Of a DNA stretch of 50,797 nucleotides, positions 26,361 to 36,400 are shown piece by piece. A program made the position numbers and the translations under genes. The notes below the pieces were generated by a model. That model did not search any database and was not told where the DNA came from. It saw nothing but the letters and a program-made list of their open reading frames with translations. Position 1 is the stretch's first letter. Every line of letters begins with the position of its first letter. The stretch is taken from contig JAOPKD010000020.1 of NCBI GenBank assembly GCA_025517565.1, positions 1-50,797 on the forward strand, read 5' to 3'. Source of the stretch: Halapricum hydrolyticum (lineage in GTDB: Archaea; Halobacteriota; Halobacteria; Halobacteriales; Haloarculaceae).

Positions 26361-26863
26361 CCGCCGCGGTCGTCCTCTTCGCTGGGCATGAGCTCGCGGT
26401 CGATGTCTTCCTGGGTGAAATCGAAGAACTCCTCTTCGGGCGGATCGACGTCCAGCACCGGGAGATCGATCGGTTCACCTTCCCGATCGAACGCCTGCCA
26501 GTCGTCGCGCTCGTAGGGTGCGCCGACGATGATGTGTACGTCGCCCTTGGTGAAGGTGGCGAGGTCGGCGTCGCTGGGCCGGAGGACGCCGTTTGGATGT
26601 GAGTGGACCGACCCCGCCGCGCGCATGTCGTTCGGGATCATGCTGGTCTTGACCGTCGCGCTGACGGGGTTCGATTCCGTCCCGGGGATGATCAGCACGT
26701 CCGTCAGAACCGTCCCCGACTCTTCGAGGCCGAGCTTGCGTGCGTCCTCGCCCCGGAGCAGTCCCATGTACTCGTTGGGATGGCTGTCCCGGGAGGCTTC
26801 GAGCGCGAACGTGAGTGCTGACTCGGCGATGCCGATGATCCCCGAGTTACGGAACAGCCGCAT
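26348..26863 (-). CDS. JAMM/MPN+ metalloprotease, possible desampylase-like
   Basis: The product has 171 residues. The zinc-protease signature is complete: Glu31 and [14 protein letters not shown], that is His87-x-His89, seven residues, Ser97, two residues, Asp100. JAMM proteases of haloarchaea remove SAMP ubiquitin-like tags; HvJAMM1 is the proven desampylase and a second paralogue, JAMM2, is less understood. Which of the two this matches is not decidable here, though linkage to ribL favours JAMM2. A TATA-like tttaga about 29 nt before the ATG suggests a leaderless message. Confidence 0.87.
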   Translation of the reverse strand: MRLFRNSGIIGIAESALTFALEASRDSHPNEYMGLLRGEDARKLGLEESGTVLTDVLIIPGTESNPVSATVKTSMIPNDMRAAGSVHSHPNGVLRPSDADLATFTKGDVHIIVGAPYERDDWQAFDREGEPIDLPVLDVDPPEEEFFDFTQEDIDRELMPSEEDDRGGWLF

Positions 26864-26950
26864 ACCCGTGTCTCGGGGACGGTTCCTTCTAAACCCTTCG
26901 AGGGAAGCCGGCTGAGACTGCCGGCTGTAACGCTCAGAGTGGGCCTGATA

Positions 26951-27026
26951 GTGATTACTGTACGTCTGTTCCGGATCGATCGCACGGCGTCGTGCGGTCG
27001 AACCGGGAAATCGTTACAGCAATCAC
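26951..27026. repeat. Long imperfect inverted repeat upstream of the RecJ-like gene
   Basis: The left arm beginning gtgattactgta and ending cgatcgcacg pairs, with few mismatches and a one-base bulge, with the right arm cgtgcggtcgaaccgg...cagcaatcac, leaving a 4-nt loop. The arms are about 36 nt each. It lies about 45 nt upstream of the RecJ promoter and beyond the JAMM promoter, so it sits in a divergent intergenic region and is not a terminator of a known gene. It could be a MITE-like insertion, a regulatory hairpin or a small RNA. Confidence 0.6.
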
Positions 27027-27102
27027 CATGAGCAGACAGCTCACGGACGTGGAGAACCGTTTCCAAAGCTTAAAACCCCGACAGAGCGGAGTCTGTTCCA
27101 AT

Positions 27103-29007
27103 ATGACAGCATCCGATTCCGAGCCCGGCGACGGCGATTCCGGGCCGACGGTCTACGATCTCGACCCTCGTTGCGATCACGAGGCGGTCGAAGCCGGCGA
27201 ACTCTATCACGCGACTGTCAACGGCGTCGTCGACTACGGCGTCTTCGTCGACATCTCCGATCAAGTCTCGGGACTGGTCCACGAGTCGAACCTGCTCGGC
27301 GACTACCAGGTCGGCGACAAGCTCATCGTCGAACTCGACGACGAGCGCGAGAACGGCGACCTGAGCTTCGTCGAGCGCGCACCCGCGACCTACACCACCG
27401 AGGCCGTCGAGTACGGCGCGGGCACGACCGTCGCCGACCTCGACGAGCACGTCGGTGCGACCGTCCATCTGGAGGGCACGGTCGTCGGGATCAACCAGAC
27501 CGGTGGGCCGACGATCTTCCAGGTGCGCGACGAGACCGGCGTCGTCCCGTGTGCGGCCTTCGAGGACGCGGGCGTCCGCGCCTACCCGGACATCGAACTC
27601 GACGACGTCGTCCGGCTCAGCGGCCACGTCGAGGAACGAAACGGCGGTGTCCAGATCGAGGTCGAATCGCTCGACCGGCTCGAGGGTGCCACCGCCGAGC
27701 AGTTCCGCGAGCGACTCGAGGCGGCCCTCGAGGAGGCGGCCCAGCCACACGACGTCGAGCCCCTCGTCGAGTGGGAGTCCTTCGAGCCGCTTTACGAGGA
27801 CCTGCAGGACGTCGCACACCTGCTTCGCAAGACGGTCCTCGAAGGGCGACCGATCCGGATGCGCCATCACGCCGACGGCGACGGGATCTGTGCGAGCGTC
27901 CCCCTCCAGCTCGCGCTCGAACGGTTCGTCGAGGAGACCTACGAGGACTCTGATGCAGCCCGGCACATGCTCAAGCGCCTGCCGAGCAAGGCCCCCTTCT
28001 ACGAACTCGAGGACGTCACTCGCGACCTCAACTTCGCGCTGGAAGACCGGAGCCGCAACGGACAGAAGCTCCCGCTCGTGCTCATGCTCGACAACGGCTC
28101 GACGGAGGAAGACGTCCCTGCCTACGAGAACCTCGCTCACTACGACATTCCGATCGTCGTCGTCGATCACCATCATCCCGACCCCGAGGCCGTCGAACCG
28201 CTGCTGGAAGCCCACGTCAACCCCTACCTGCACGGCGAGGACTACCGGATCACGACCGGCATGCTGTGTGTCGAACTCGCCCGGATGATCGCGCCCGATC
28301 TGACCGACGATCTCCGTCACGTGCCGGCCGTGGCCGGCCTCTCGGATCGTTCGGAAGCGGAGGCCATGACCGACTACCTCGATCTGGCGAGCGAAGAGGG
28401 CTACGACCGCGAGCAGCTCCGGGAGATCGGCGAAGCGCTGGATTACGCGACGAACTACCTCCGCTATGACGACGGCGGGCCGCTGATTACCGACGTCCTC
28501 AACGTCGATTGCGACGACCGTGACCGCCACGAGGAACTCGTCTCGTTCCTCGCCGACCGATCCGAACGGGACGTCGAACAGCAACTCGAGTACGCGAGCG
28601 ACCACGTCGAACACGAACGGCTCGCCAACGACGCGCACCTCTACAAGATCGACGTCGAGAACCACGTCCGGCGATTCACCTATCCCGCGCCGGGCAAGAC
28701 GACCGGCGCGATCCACGACCGGAAGGTCGAAGAGACCGGCGAGCCGGTCATCACGATCGGCTACGGGCCGGACTTCGCCGTGCTCCGAAGCGATGGCGTG
28801 CGCCTGGACATCCCCGAGATGGTCGAGGAGCTTCGCGAGGAGTTCCCCGGTGCGGGCGTCAGCGGTGGCGGCCACCTGGTCGTCGGGTCGATCAAGTTCG
28901 TCCGCGGCAAGCGCGAGACGATCCTCGAGGCGCTGGTCGAGAAGATGGCCGACGCCGAACTCGACTCCGACCTGCAGAGCTCCGCGTCGCTCCCCCACGA
29001 AGAGTAG
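27103..29007 (+). CDS. S1-OB-DHH RecJ-like nuclease
   Basis: The product has 634 residues in three parts: an S1 domain (about 31-90), an OB-fold (about 107-190) and a DHH/DHHA1 phosphoesterase. The DHH metal motifs are HHADGDG (255-261), LMLDNGS (328-334) and VVDHHHPD (353-360), and the C-terminal SGGGHLVVG is the DHHA1 substrate motif. Haloarchaea have several such RecJ-like proteins, with single-strand nuclease activity or replisome roles; the exact member is unclear. The ATG at 27103 follows the TATA-like gcttaaaacc (27068-27077) by the leaderless distance; the longer frame from 26992 covers the promoter and hairpin. Confidence 0.88.
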   Translation: MTASDSEPGDGDSGPTVYDLDPRCDHEAVEAGELYHATVNGVVDYGVFVDISDQVSGLVHESNLLGDYQVGDKLIVELDDERENGDLSFVERAPATYTTEAVEYGAGTTVADLDEHVGATVHLEGTVVGINQTGGPTIFQVRDETGVVPCAAFEDAGVRAYPDIELDDVVRLSGHVEERNGGVQIEVESLDRLEGATAEQFRERLEAALEEAAQPHDVEPLVEWESFEPLYEDLQDVAHLLRKTVLEGRPIRMRHHADGDGICASVPLQLALERFVEETYEDSDAARHMLKRLPSKAPFYELEDVTRDLNFALEDRSRNGQKLPLVLMLDNGSTEEDVPAYENLAHYDIPIVVVDHHHPDPEAVEPLLEAHVNPYLHGEDYRITTGMLCVELARMIAPDLTDDLRHVPAVAGLSDRSEAEAMTDYLDLASEEGYDREQLREIGEALDYATNYLRYDDGGPLITDVLNVDCDDRDRHEELVSFLADRSERDVEQQLEYASDHVEHERLANDAHLYKIDVENHVRRFTYPAPGKTTGAIHDRKVEETGEPVITIGYGPDFAVLRSDGVRLDIPEMVEELREEFPGAGVSGGGHLVVGSIKFVRGKRETILEALVEKMADAELDSDLQSSASLPHEE

Positions 29008-29228
29008 CTACCGCCCCTCCCCTGCGAACTCGATCCGTCGGCCGAGCATCCCTGCTGGCACGACTGTCACGGCAACCACTATCACTGCTCCGACCGGAAC
29101 CAGCGTGATCCCGCCGCGCCAGTCGCGCTCGAACAACTCCGTGAAGTAGGCACCCGACTCGTCCCCGTGCAAGACCAGCGCCACCTCGCGGTTGTTCTCG
29201 TAGGCGTTGGTGTTCCAGTTGAGGCTTC
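29008..29228 (-). pseudogene. Truncated phospholipase-D-like protein, C-terminal remnant
   Basis: Reading leftward from about 29228, the frame gives SLNWNTNAYENNREVALVL, which is the sequence after the second HKD motif of haloarchaeal PLD-like proteins, then FTELFERDWRGG, a membrane helix and the end FAGEGR. Everything N-terminal, including both catalytic HKD motifs, is missing: upstream of about 29228 the sequence changes to unrelated, lower-GC DNA. The gene was therefore broken at this point, which marks the boundary of the accessory region. Confidence 0.7.
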
Positions 29229-29298
29229 GTAGATTGGGTTGGCGTTCCAAAAACAGATCATAGCCACCGACTGTTCCTTCGTAGACCCGGAATTAAGA

Positions 29299-29361
29299 GT
29301 TAGCGTCATCGGGGCTTGGTTCTCAAACATCTCGTACAAGGCACACCCCGGGTTTCCTAAG
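29299..29361 (-). mobile_element. Remnant shared with 37947-38009
   Basis: These 63 nt match 37947-38009 without gaps at 44 of 63 positions, in the same orientation. On the minus strand both can encode a related peptide: LGNPGCALYEMFEN here and LGNQGCVAHEMFES there, so they are probably decayed parts of the same kind of transposon gene. No full reading frame remains around either copy. Confidence 0.45.
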
Positions 29362-29471
29362 TTCTCGACTTTGACTAAGAGAGCCTTGGCGATCCGACCG
29401 GTGACCGCTCAGCAAACACCCCTCGTTCGGAATTAAATCTACAGTTATCCCGGGTTCAGAGTGTCGTGATA

Positions 29472-29780
29472 TTATTGTAACTGCTCACGAACCGTATCGA
29501 TGTATTCCGGCTTAAGCCGGTGTTTGGCATGCCGGAAATCAACATTATCCTCTCTTGGCTCAAAGAGTTTTATTTCCACCATATGGCGAGGGTAGTTTGA
29601 GTTCCGCCTTATCACACCATTCATTCCGCGCATGGTCAGGTCAATGCCGTAGTCCTCTCGAAGCCGTTCACGCACCTCGGGACCAGTTAGGGTCTCACCG
29701 TCTGCGTCAGCGAGTACTTTCAAGACACCTTTTTGATTTTTTGTCAGTTCTGTCAGGTCTGTTTTAATATCGGAGGTCAT
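29472..29780 (-). CDS. Small winged-helix-like protein, 102 residues
   Basis: The sequence TKNQKGVLKVLADADGETLTGPEVRERLREDYGIDLTMRGMNGVIRRNSNYPRHMVEIK reads like a helix-turn-helix of the winged type with an N-terminal helix and a putative wing. It could be the regulator of the neighbouring accessory genes, but no family is recognised. It starts 44 nt downstream of the next minus-strand gene (29824-30228) and may be co-transcribed with it. It is the first complete gene inside the accessory block. Confidence 0.65.
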   Translation of the reverse strand: MTSDIKTDLTELTKNQKGVLKVLADADGETLTGPEVRERLREDYGIDLTMRGMNGVIRRNSNYPRHMVEIKLFEPREDNVDFRHAKHRLKPEYIDTVREQLQ

Positions 29781-29823
29781 GTTACAGTCTCAGTAGAGTT
29801 GACAACTCATTACACTTGTTTTG

Positions 29824-30228
29824 CTACTTCTTCGTCTGCTTCTGCTGTTCAACGCACCACTGGTAGAGTTCCTCTTTCAGCTCGGTTGGCGTGTCGTCGA
29901 ATACCATACCCAATCGCCATCCAAGGTTATGCCAAGACAGCCCTTTGAGTGCCCTTGAACCGAACTCTTCTCCCTGCTCGGCCTTGGTCCACCCTGCCTT
30001 GAATGATCCTAACCTATCATTACCAGGCTCGGGGAAGACTCGCTGATCTTCGTCCCAATCGTGCTTCACACCATCAAGCCGCTCAGTGCTAGAGCCAGAT
30101 CCTTCTAATTCTCTGACGCCTGCTACGAACAGGCCAGCCCAAGTCCGGCCTTGATCTTCTTTGATTTCTTTCATTTTCTCGAACTGTTCGTCGTCAAGCT
30201 CGAATCGTATTTCACGCGCCACACTCAC
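29824..30228 (-). CDS. Hypothetical accessory protein, RHH-like N-terminus, 134 residues
   Basis: Start codon GTG at 30226-30228. Residues 1-40 (REIRFELDDEQFEKMKEIKEDQGRTWAGLFVAGVREL) have the strand-helix-helix pattern of ribbon-helix-helix proteins. The middle is acidic, and the C-terminus is rich in Trp, Lys and Gln (LYQWCVEQQKQTKK). A TATA-like sequence (cataag on the minus strand) lies about 22-26 nt upstream, consistent with leaderless transcription. It is probably a small regulator or a haloviral-type protein. Confidence 0.6.
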   Translation of the reverse strand: MSVAREIRFELDDEQFEKMKEIKEDQGRTWAGLFVAGVRELEGSGSSTERLDGVKHDWDEDQRVFPEPGNDRLGSFKAGWTKAEQGEEFGSRALKGLSWHNLGWRLGMVFDDTPTELKEELYQWCVEQQKQTKK

Positions 30229-30464
30229 ACATCCATTTCGAAAGTACTTATGTGCTTTGACTCACTTTTAATTTTGAATTTAGATGTCTTAGAAGGCCCG
30301 TAGATCGAGAAAACACCAATAAATCCCACATGTACACGTCAACGAAAGACGCCACTAGCTATCCGACAGGATTACAGTCCTGACTCAGCACAGATGCTCA
30401 GTTCCGATGTCACTCCACGTCCGACCACCCAAGAATCAGACGAAACAGACAACCGAACCGGCCC

Positions 30465-33400
30465 TTACTCTGTGTCGAGGGTGGGCCGCAGGTAACCGCT
30501 CCTGACTTGCATGTCGAATGGGTGGCCGACGAGTTCTTTGAGCTGATCAACGGTTGTGATTTCGTGTGTTGCGACATCTTTTGAGGCCGCGATAGTTGGA
30601 TTGTCAGATGGGACGTAGACGATGCGGAGAACGTATGGGTGGTCGGATTGACTGACGTGTATTTTGCATTGCTGGTATTCGTTAGTAGAGAGACGGATGC
30701 TGTAGGGCGGCTCAGTGGTTGCGACGGATTTGACTTCGACTGGACACGGTGAAAACGCGGTTCCATCTTGCGTGACGGGATCAATTAGGTCGAACCCGGG
30801 CCCTTGTTCTCCGGACACGTCCAGCAATGCAACTGATGCGAGATCAGCGAGTGATCCATCGGTCGGAATTGATGATTGCCAGTCGATGAATTCGGTTATG
30901 ACGCGATCTGTCTCCTGATTGAATAATGGTCGGAGTTCGCGGGTCCAGCGACGTTCTGTATGCCATTGATAATCAACTGCTTCATCACCGTCGGCGGTCT
31001 GTATTCTGTACAGTGAGTTGAACTGGTTGACAAGCGCCTCTTTAGGTGTTGATTCTGTATTTAGCCAGGCAGCGGTTCGGGTCAGAATTTCGAGGGTGAC
31101 CGCGACTTCGGCGAGTTCCCCACGCCCGGTGAACGACCCGGGACCGCCACCGGTACCGCCGCTGGATGGACTTCGCTCCGGCGTGTCAGCATTGACACTG
31201 CCGATGGATTCGTCGTTATCGAGAATTGCGAGTGAAGTAACATCGTGTTCGCGCAGATAGTTTGTTGCAGACGCGAATGCACGTTCCTTGTGATCCGGGG
31301 AAGAATCAGCCGGGGCTGGTAGAGGCTCACCGTCGATGATATAGGCGCGGACTTTGTTGGCTGTTTGATCCGGAATCTCACTCGTTAGTTGTGAATGAAA
31401 GCGATCAATCAGTGCCGTGACGCGGTCGTTGACGGTGAGATCCAACCAGTAGGTTCCGAATTTCTCGGTGGCAGCATATTCTGGTAATTGCTCGTGCCAG
31501 GTGAGGGTCGTTCCTTGGTTCTCGATTGCGTCGTGCCAATCGGAAGGCGAGGTAATGAACTCCTCATCTGTCTCTACCCATACTGCATCAGCTTTTGATA
31601 ATCGACTGCACTGGTCTGCTATTGGTTTTGTGACGAAGTTCCCGGGCAGGTCGCGGGCATGAACAGCGAACCATTCGATCAGTTTTTGCTTGCTGTCTTC
31701 CGGTTCGAGCGCCGTGATGTGTTCACGGATCGTTGCAATGCCATCGGGGCCGGGGTTGAAAAGCAACGCGAGAGCCTCTCGTATTGGCTGGTCAACGTCG
31801 CGGCAACGCTCAAGATATGTTTGGAGTTCATCCGGTATGTGGGAAAGGTTAGTGTCACTACGGATAACATCACCGAGCTTTTCAAAATCAGTATCTTGCT
31901 CTGAGTGTTCCAGGAGTTGTTTTGCGGCTCCTTCGACCGATGGACGGGGATATCCGAGCCAATCAAGTAAATCGGCGGCGAGTTCGAATCGTGTTCGGAG
32001 ATTGGTTCGGCGTCGTTCTTCAAGGAACTGTTCGGCGTCCTCAACCGGATACGTGCCTTCGAGTCGGCGGCGTGCCTGCATGTACTCATCGGCCTCTAAC
32101 ACGGACTGAATCGTCCCGAGATTCCCGAATTGCTGTGTTAGAAGTGCGATGGCCTGTGTGAGGTCTCCGATAGCCGGCGTATCGATTTCTGAAGCAACGA
32201 CAGCGATCCCTTTTTGATCGTTGTCGTCGGCTGTTGAGTCAGATTCCTTTGGGAGGTAGTACGTGACAGAGCGTGGGTCTGAGAGATCAGCTCGGATATC
32301 GGCAGGCAACTGGTCAATTACAGCGATGGTGTTGATGCCGGTCTGCAGTGTCTTCGTCGCTGACTCTAGGCGGTCGTGACTCCGGGCGGAGATGGTTGCC
32401 AGAAGCAACGGAAGACGTGATTCAAGTGTCTCGGTCCATTCCTGGAGTTTCGAGCGGTTAATGACCTCTGTCGTGGGGCGGGTTCGCTCGATGAATTGTT
32501 CAGCGGAGAGGTGTGGTTCTGTGGCCGAAATCGATGGGATACTTAGTGCTGTCTCGGAAAATTCGGCAAACCCTGCTTGCTGAACGGGATGTTCAAAATG
32601 GTATCCCGGTTGACCTTCATAGGCTTCTGAGAGTGCTGTTTTCACCCATCGGGTCGGGTTTTCACGCGGGTATCGCCAGACAGCTGTTCCGCCATGCTCA
32701 CGGATCCACTCGATCGAAGCCGTATACCACTCACCGTTTCGCTTCAGGGGGATATGCGTGAGTGTAGACAACAGTTCGTTCAATACTGAGTTGATTTCAG
32801 CATCGTCGTCTGGCGCATCCCACGCATCAAGGACCGGTCGTAGTAGTTGTGAGTATGCCCGCTTCCAATTTTCTAATTGAGTGGATGGAATTGAGAGAGG
32901 AACCGGCTCGTATACGTCTGTGAGGTCGGAATCCTCAGTTTCAGCCAATACAGCTTGTACCCGTTGCAGGCGATGCTCTGCACCTGTCACATCCAATTCC
33001 GAAAGGGAGACAACACCAAGATCAGCAAGTAACGATTCACTGACCATCACTTCATCATCGTCAGGGTCTATGTGTGGGAACAACCGCCATCCAGTTCGAC
33101 CCCCTCCGTCTGTTTCGATAACAGCGAAACTTAGCTGATCACGTTCTGATTCCCACGTCTTGTTATCTTCGAGGCTTTCTGTTATTTTGACAATAGGGCT
33201 CCAGATCGGGAGTTGCCGTAACTGAAGATTGGCGACTGTCGGGACTGTCGCATCAGTCATGGAACAGCCATTATAGCGACGACAGTGCCACTTCGTGGTG
33301 AGCAGATTCTGACGGTATTCCGTACTGTACCGATGAAGAAGTGTCCGAACTCGGTCCGGATTAGATTCAAGTGTGGCTAACTGCGCCGGGTCGAACCACG

Positions 33401-36400
33401 CCCATCCGATCAGATACGATTGCTGTTTTGATGCCTCCGCCGACGTTGGGGCCTTCTCACATCCGAGGTGACTAACTGTGCTCCGGGGATGGTAATTGTA
33501 ACTCGTAATGAACGGGGTGTAGTCAGTGGCTGCGATTGCGGAGCGGAGACTGTCCCTGTGATTCACCGCCCATGGTGGAAGTTCTTCATCGGTCCATTCT
33601 GCTGGATGCCAGTTCGGTACCCCTTCGTTGACTCGTGGGTGTGTGTCTCCGTGAAGAGGCAGGTAGTGAACACCGGGCAGGCTGCTGACGCCAAGTAATG
33701 AGATGGTACGAGCCAAGTTCTTCTGCGTTTCATCATCTGTTACCGTTCCAGGGAACGCTTCCCAAGTTGCGGTGTCGGGTGTCGGTTCTGGAAACGAGTT
33801 CGAGGCGAATTCATCGGTTGCTTCCCACGAGGAACCGTCGGTTCCGCCCGAATCTTCGTCAATTGAATCAACTGCTTGAAGCGCGTGTTGTCGAGACTGC
33901 TGCCACGTATCAGACAGTGAGAAGTCAGTCAGCGGTATCTCCGGGAATTTGGGGTTGCGAATTGATGACCGCCGGATGCCGAGCCGAAGTCGTAATGTTG
34001 ACCGCCGATCTGTGTTGGATAATGATTTGATGAAATGCGATTGGTTCCCCACAGACAGTTCTGACTGGCCAAGAGCTTCCGAGTCTACCTCGATATTCGA
34101 GACAAGGTCTGCAAGAGCTGCAAGGCTTCCAAGGTCAATGTCCCGAGTGGGTGGCTTGAATGTCTGAAGCAGTGCTTCGTACAGACTTGGGAAATCAGTG
34201 TATTCGCGGACACCCCACGTACGGGTTTTACCAGCCTTTCGCAACACATCTGTCGCTTGACCGCGCTGCGATTCTTGATCTAAAAAGAAAACGTCGAATT
34301 GGCCGTGTTCTGGCGGGTATGAGAACGGCAGTTCCTCACGATCTAATCCCCACAGTACTGTCCGTGTTGATCGTGCTCCTCGCTCAATTTGGCCACTCGG
34401 GCTTGGTTCGATCGGTACAAGTTCAACTGTCTCATCACTATCGGCCTGCTCACAGGGAAGCAGATACACTCCTGGTAGGGTGCCGGTCAACCACTCTTTT
34501 TCAAGTATGGTTGAGATCGATGTATCCAGCTCAGTAGCGGCCTTGTCGATCAGCTCGACCACTCCGGCGAACATCTCCTGGCCACGGCGAATGTCAACAA
34601 CCCGCGTCGGAGTTCTCTTCTCCGATGATTTAGCCTCGTCTACAGCAAGAATGGTATTTAGCCATCGTGCCCATTCTTTCAGTGTTTCCGTTGCTCGGTC
34701 TTCCCCAACGAACGCTTCCCACTGCTGTCGTTGCCGTTCCGCATTACTTCCTTGTGACTGTAACTTCAACGCCGCACGGAGCGTTTCCGGTGTCGGGATT
34801 TGATGAGAGTCCGGTGTCGGTGCTTTTGTTTCAGAGGCTTCTGTTATCTCGGATGCTGCTGCGATTGCTTTGAAGTTATCCGCCGAGGGATATACTGTAG
34901 TGCTATCGACAGTTGCAGGTCCGCTCAACGTGGGAACTGTCGGTGTCTCCTGTAGTACCTTGAGTATCTGCTGCCGGAAGTGAGCGATGAGGTCAGTTGT
35001 ATCCTTTGGAGATTCGGGAACCCGATCCGGATTCTTGTCTGAATCCGGAAGTAATACCCACGGATACCGACTCCAATGATCGGCTGTTTCTCGATCAAGG
35101 GCTAATGTAGCTGTTCCGGCCGCGATTCGTCCGAATAGTTCTGCTCCGTGTTTGAGGACACGCCGATTGTGATCGGCACTTCCCCGACTCAAGTCTTTTC
35201 GCTCTGTCGTAACTCGAAGCCGGCCGTGGAAACAGACTGGAAGAGCATCTTCCGTGGCTGAAATGGGATAGTAGAGATGTAACGGATAGGTGGTTCGAGC
35301 AGTCCCATCTGCACTCACTCGTGGTCGCTCAACTATGACTCGCGGTCGCGTGGTTTCTACCCCATCCCATGTCGCTGCGTAACTGTCGTATGTTAGCGTC
35401 TGAGTTCCACTGTCTGTTTTAATATCAACATCGAATCGGCGGTGGTTCACGCCCTCATCAGGAACAGTATGCTCTGGTTCCGTCTCGCACGCGCTCCAGT
35501 GTTCCGTTTCAATTGTCGTATCTTTAGAGATCCGCTCAAGATACAGATCTTCAATCTTTCCGAGGTTGATCAGTGTTTCCGGGTCAAACCCTTCTGATCG
35601 ATCGCCGTGATGCGATAGTTTCTCCCACAGTTCGTCAGCCCGTTCAGACGGACTATCTGGTGACTTAATCGGGGTCGGGATATCGAATGCTGATAGCAAT
35701 GAGCGCCACATGTCGTCTCTGTACTCAACAAAAACTGCCGTCCGAAACGGGACTGACGGAGGCTCTGCAAACTGAGAAAGGGTCTCCTGTGGTGCAGTCA
35801 GCAACTGATTCGCTCGGCTTGCGAGCGTTGTGTTCGATGGGCCAGAGTCTGCCGGATCAAGTGGCCACGGGAACCAGAACAGTGGCGCTTTGCCTAGGTC
35901 GTCTTTCGGATCAATTGGATCGGATTTGAACTGAGGATGTGGCTTGAACAGTCCATTCTCAGCGGCTTCAGCAAAGGCCCCAACCAAGCCATCTGTGAAA
36001 TCTAATTCGGCAGGAAGGTCATTCCCGAACCGTGCTGCCACAGCCGCTGTAATATATGCACGACTGTATCTGACTCGTAATGGCTCTTCGTCCTCTGGAA
36101 GCCGCGACCAGACCTCAAAATCATCGCCCACTGCGACAGTTGACTTGAGTCCAACACCAATATGGCCGACAGAATCTGAGTCCATATCAACACCCGCTTC
36201 CTCATCAGTCTCCTGATCTGTCTTGTTGGACTCACCGATCATTTTCACTGCTCGTTCCGTATCTTCATCAAGCAAATCGAACGGTTCGCCTGTGTTCGCT
36301 ACCAAAATTCCTTCATCGAGAATTCCAACATAGACTTGTCCAGGGCCAGTCGGATCAATCGCGTCGCGGGCATTCTGGATCAACTCAATGAGTTCTCGTC

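Noticed and set aside
27070..28998. 642-codon minus-strand frame opposite the RecJ-like gene
   Set aside because: All DHH and S1/OB motifs are on the plus strand; the reverse frame is a codon-bias shadow.
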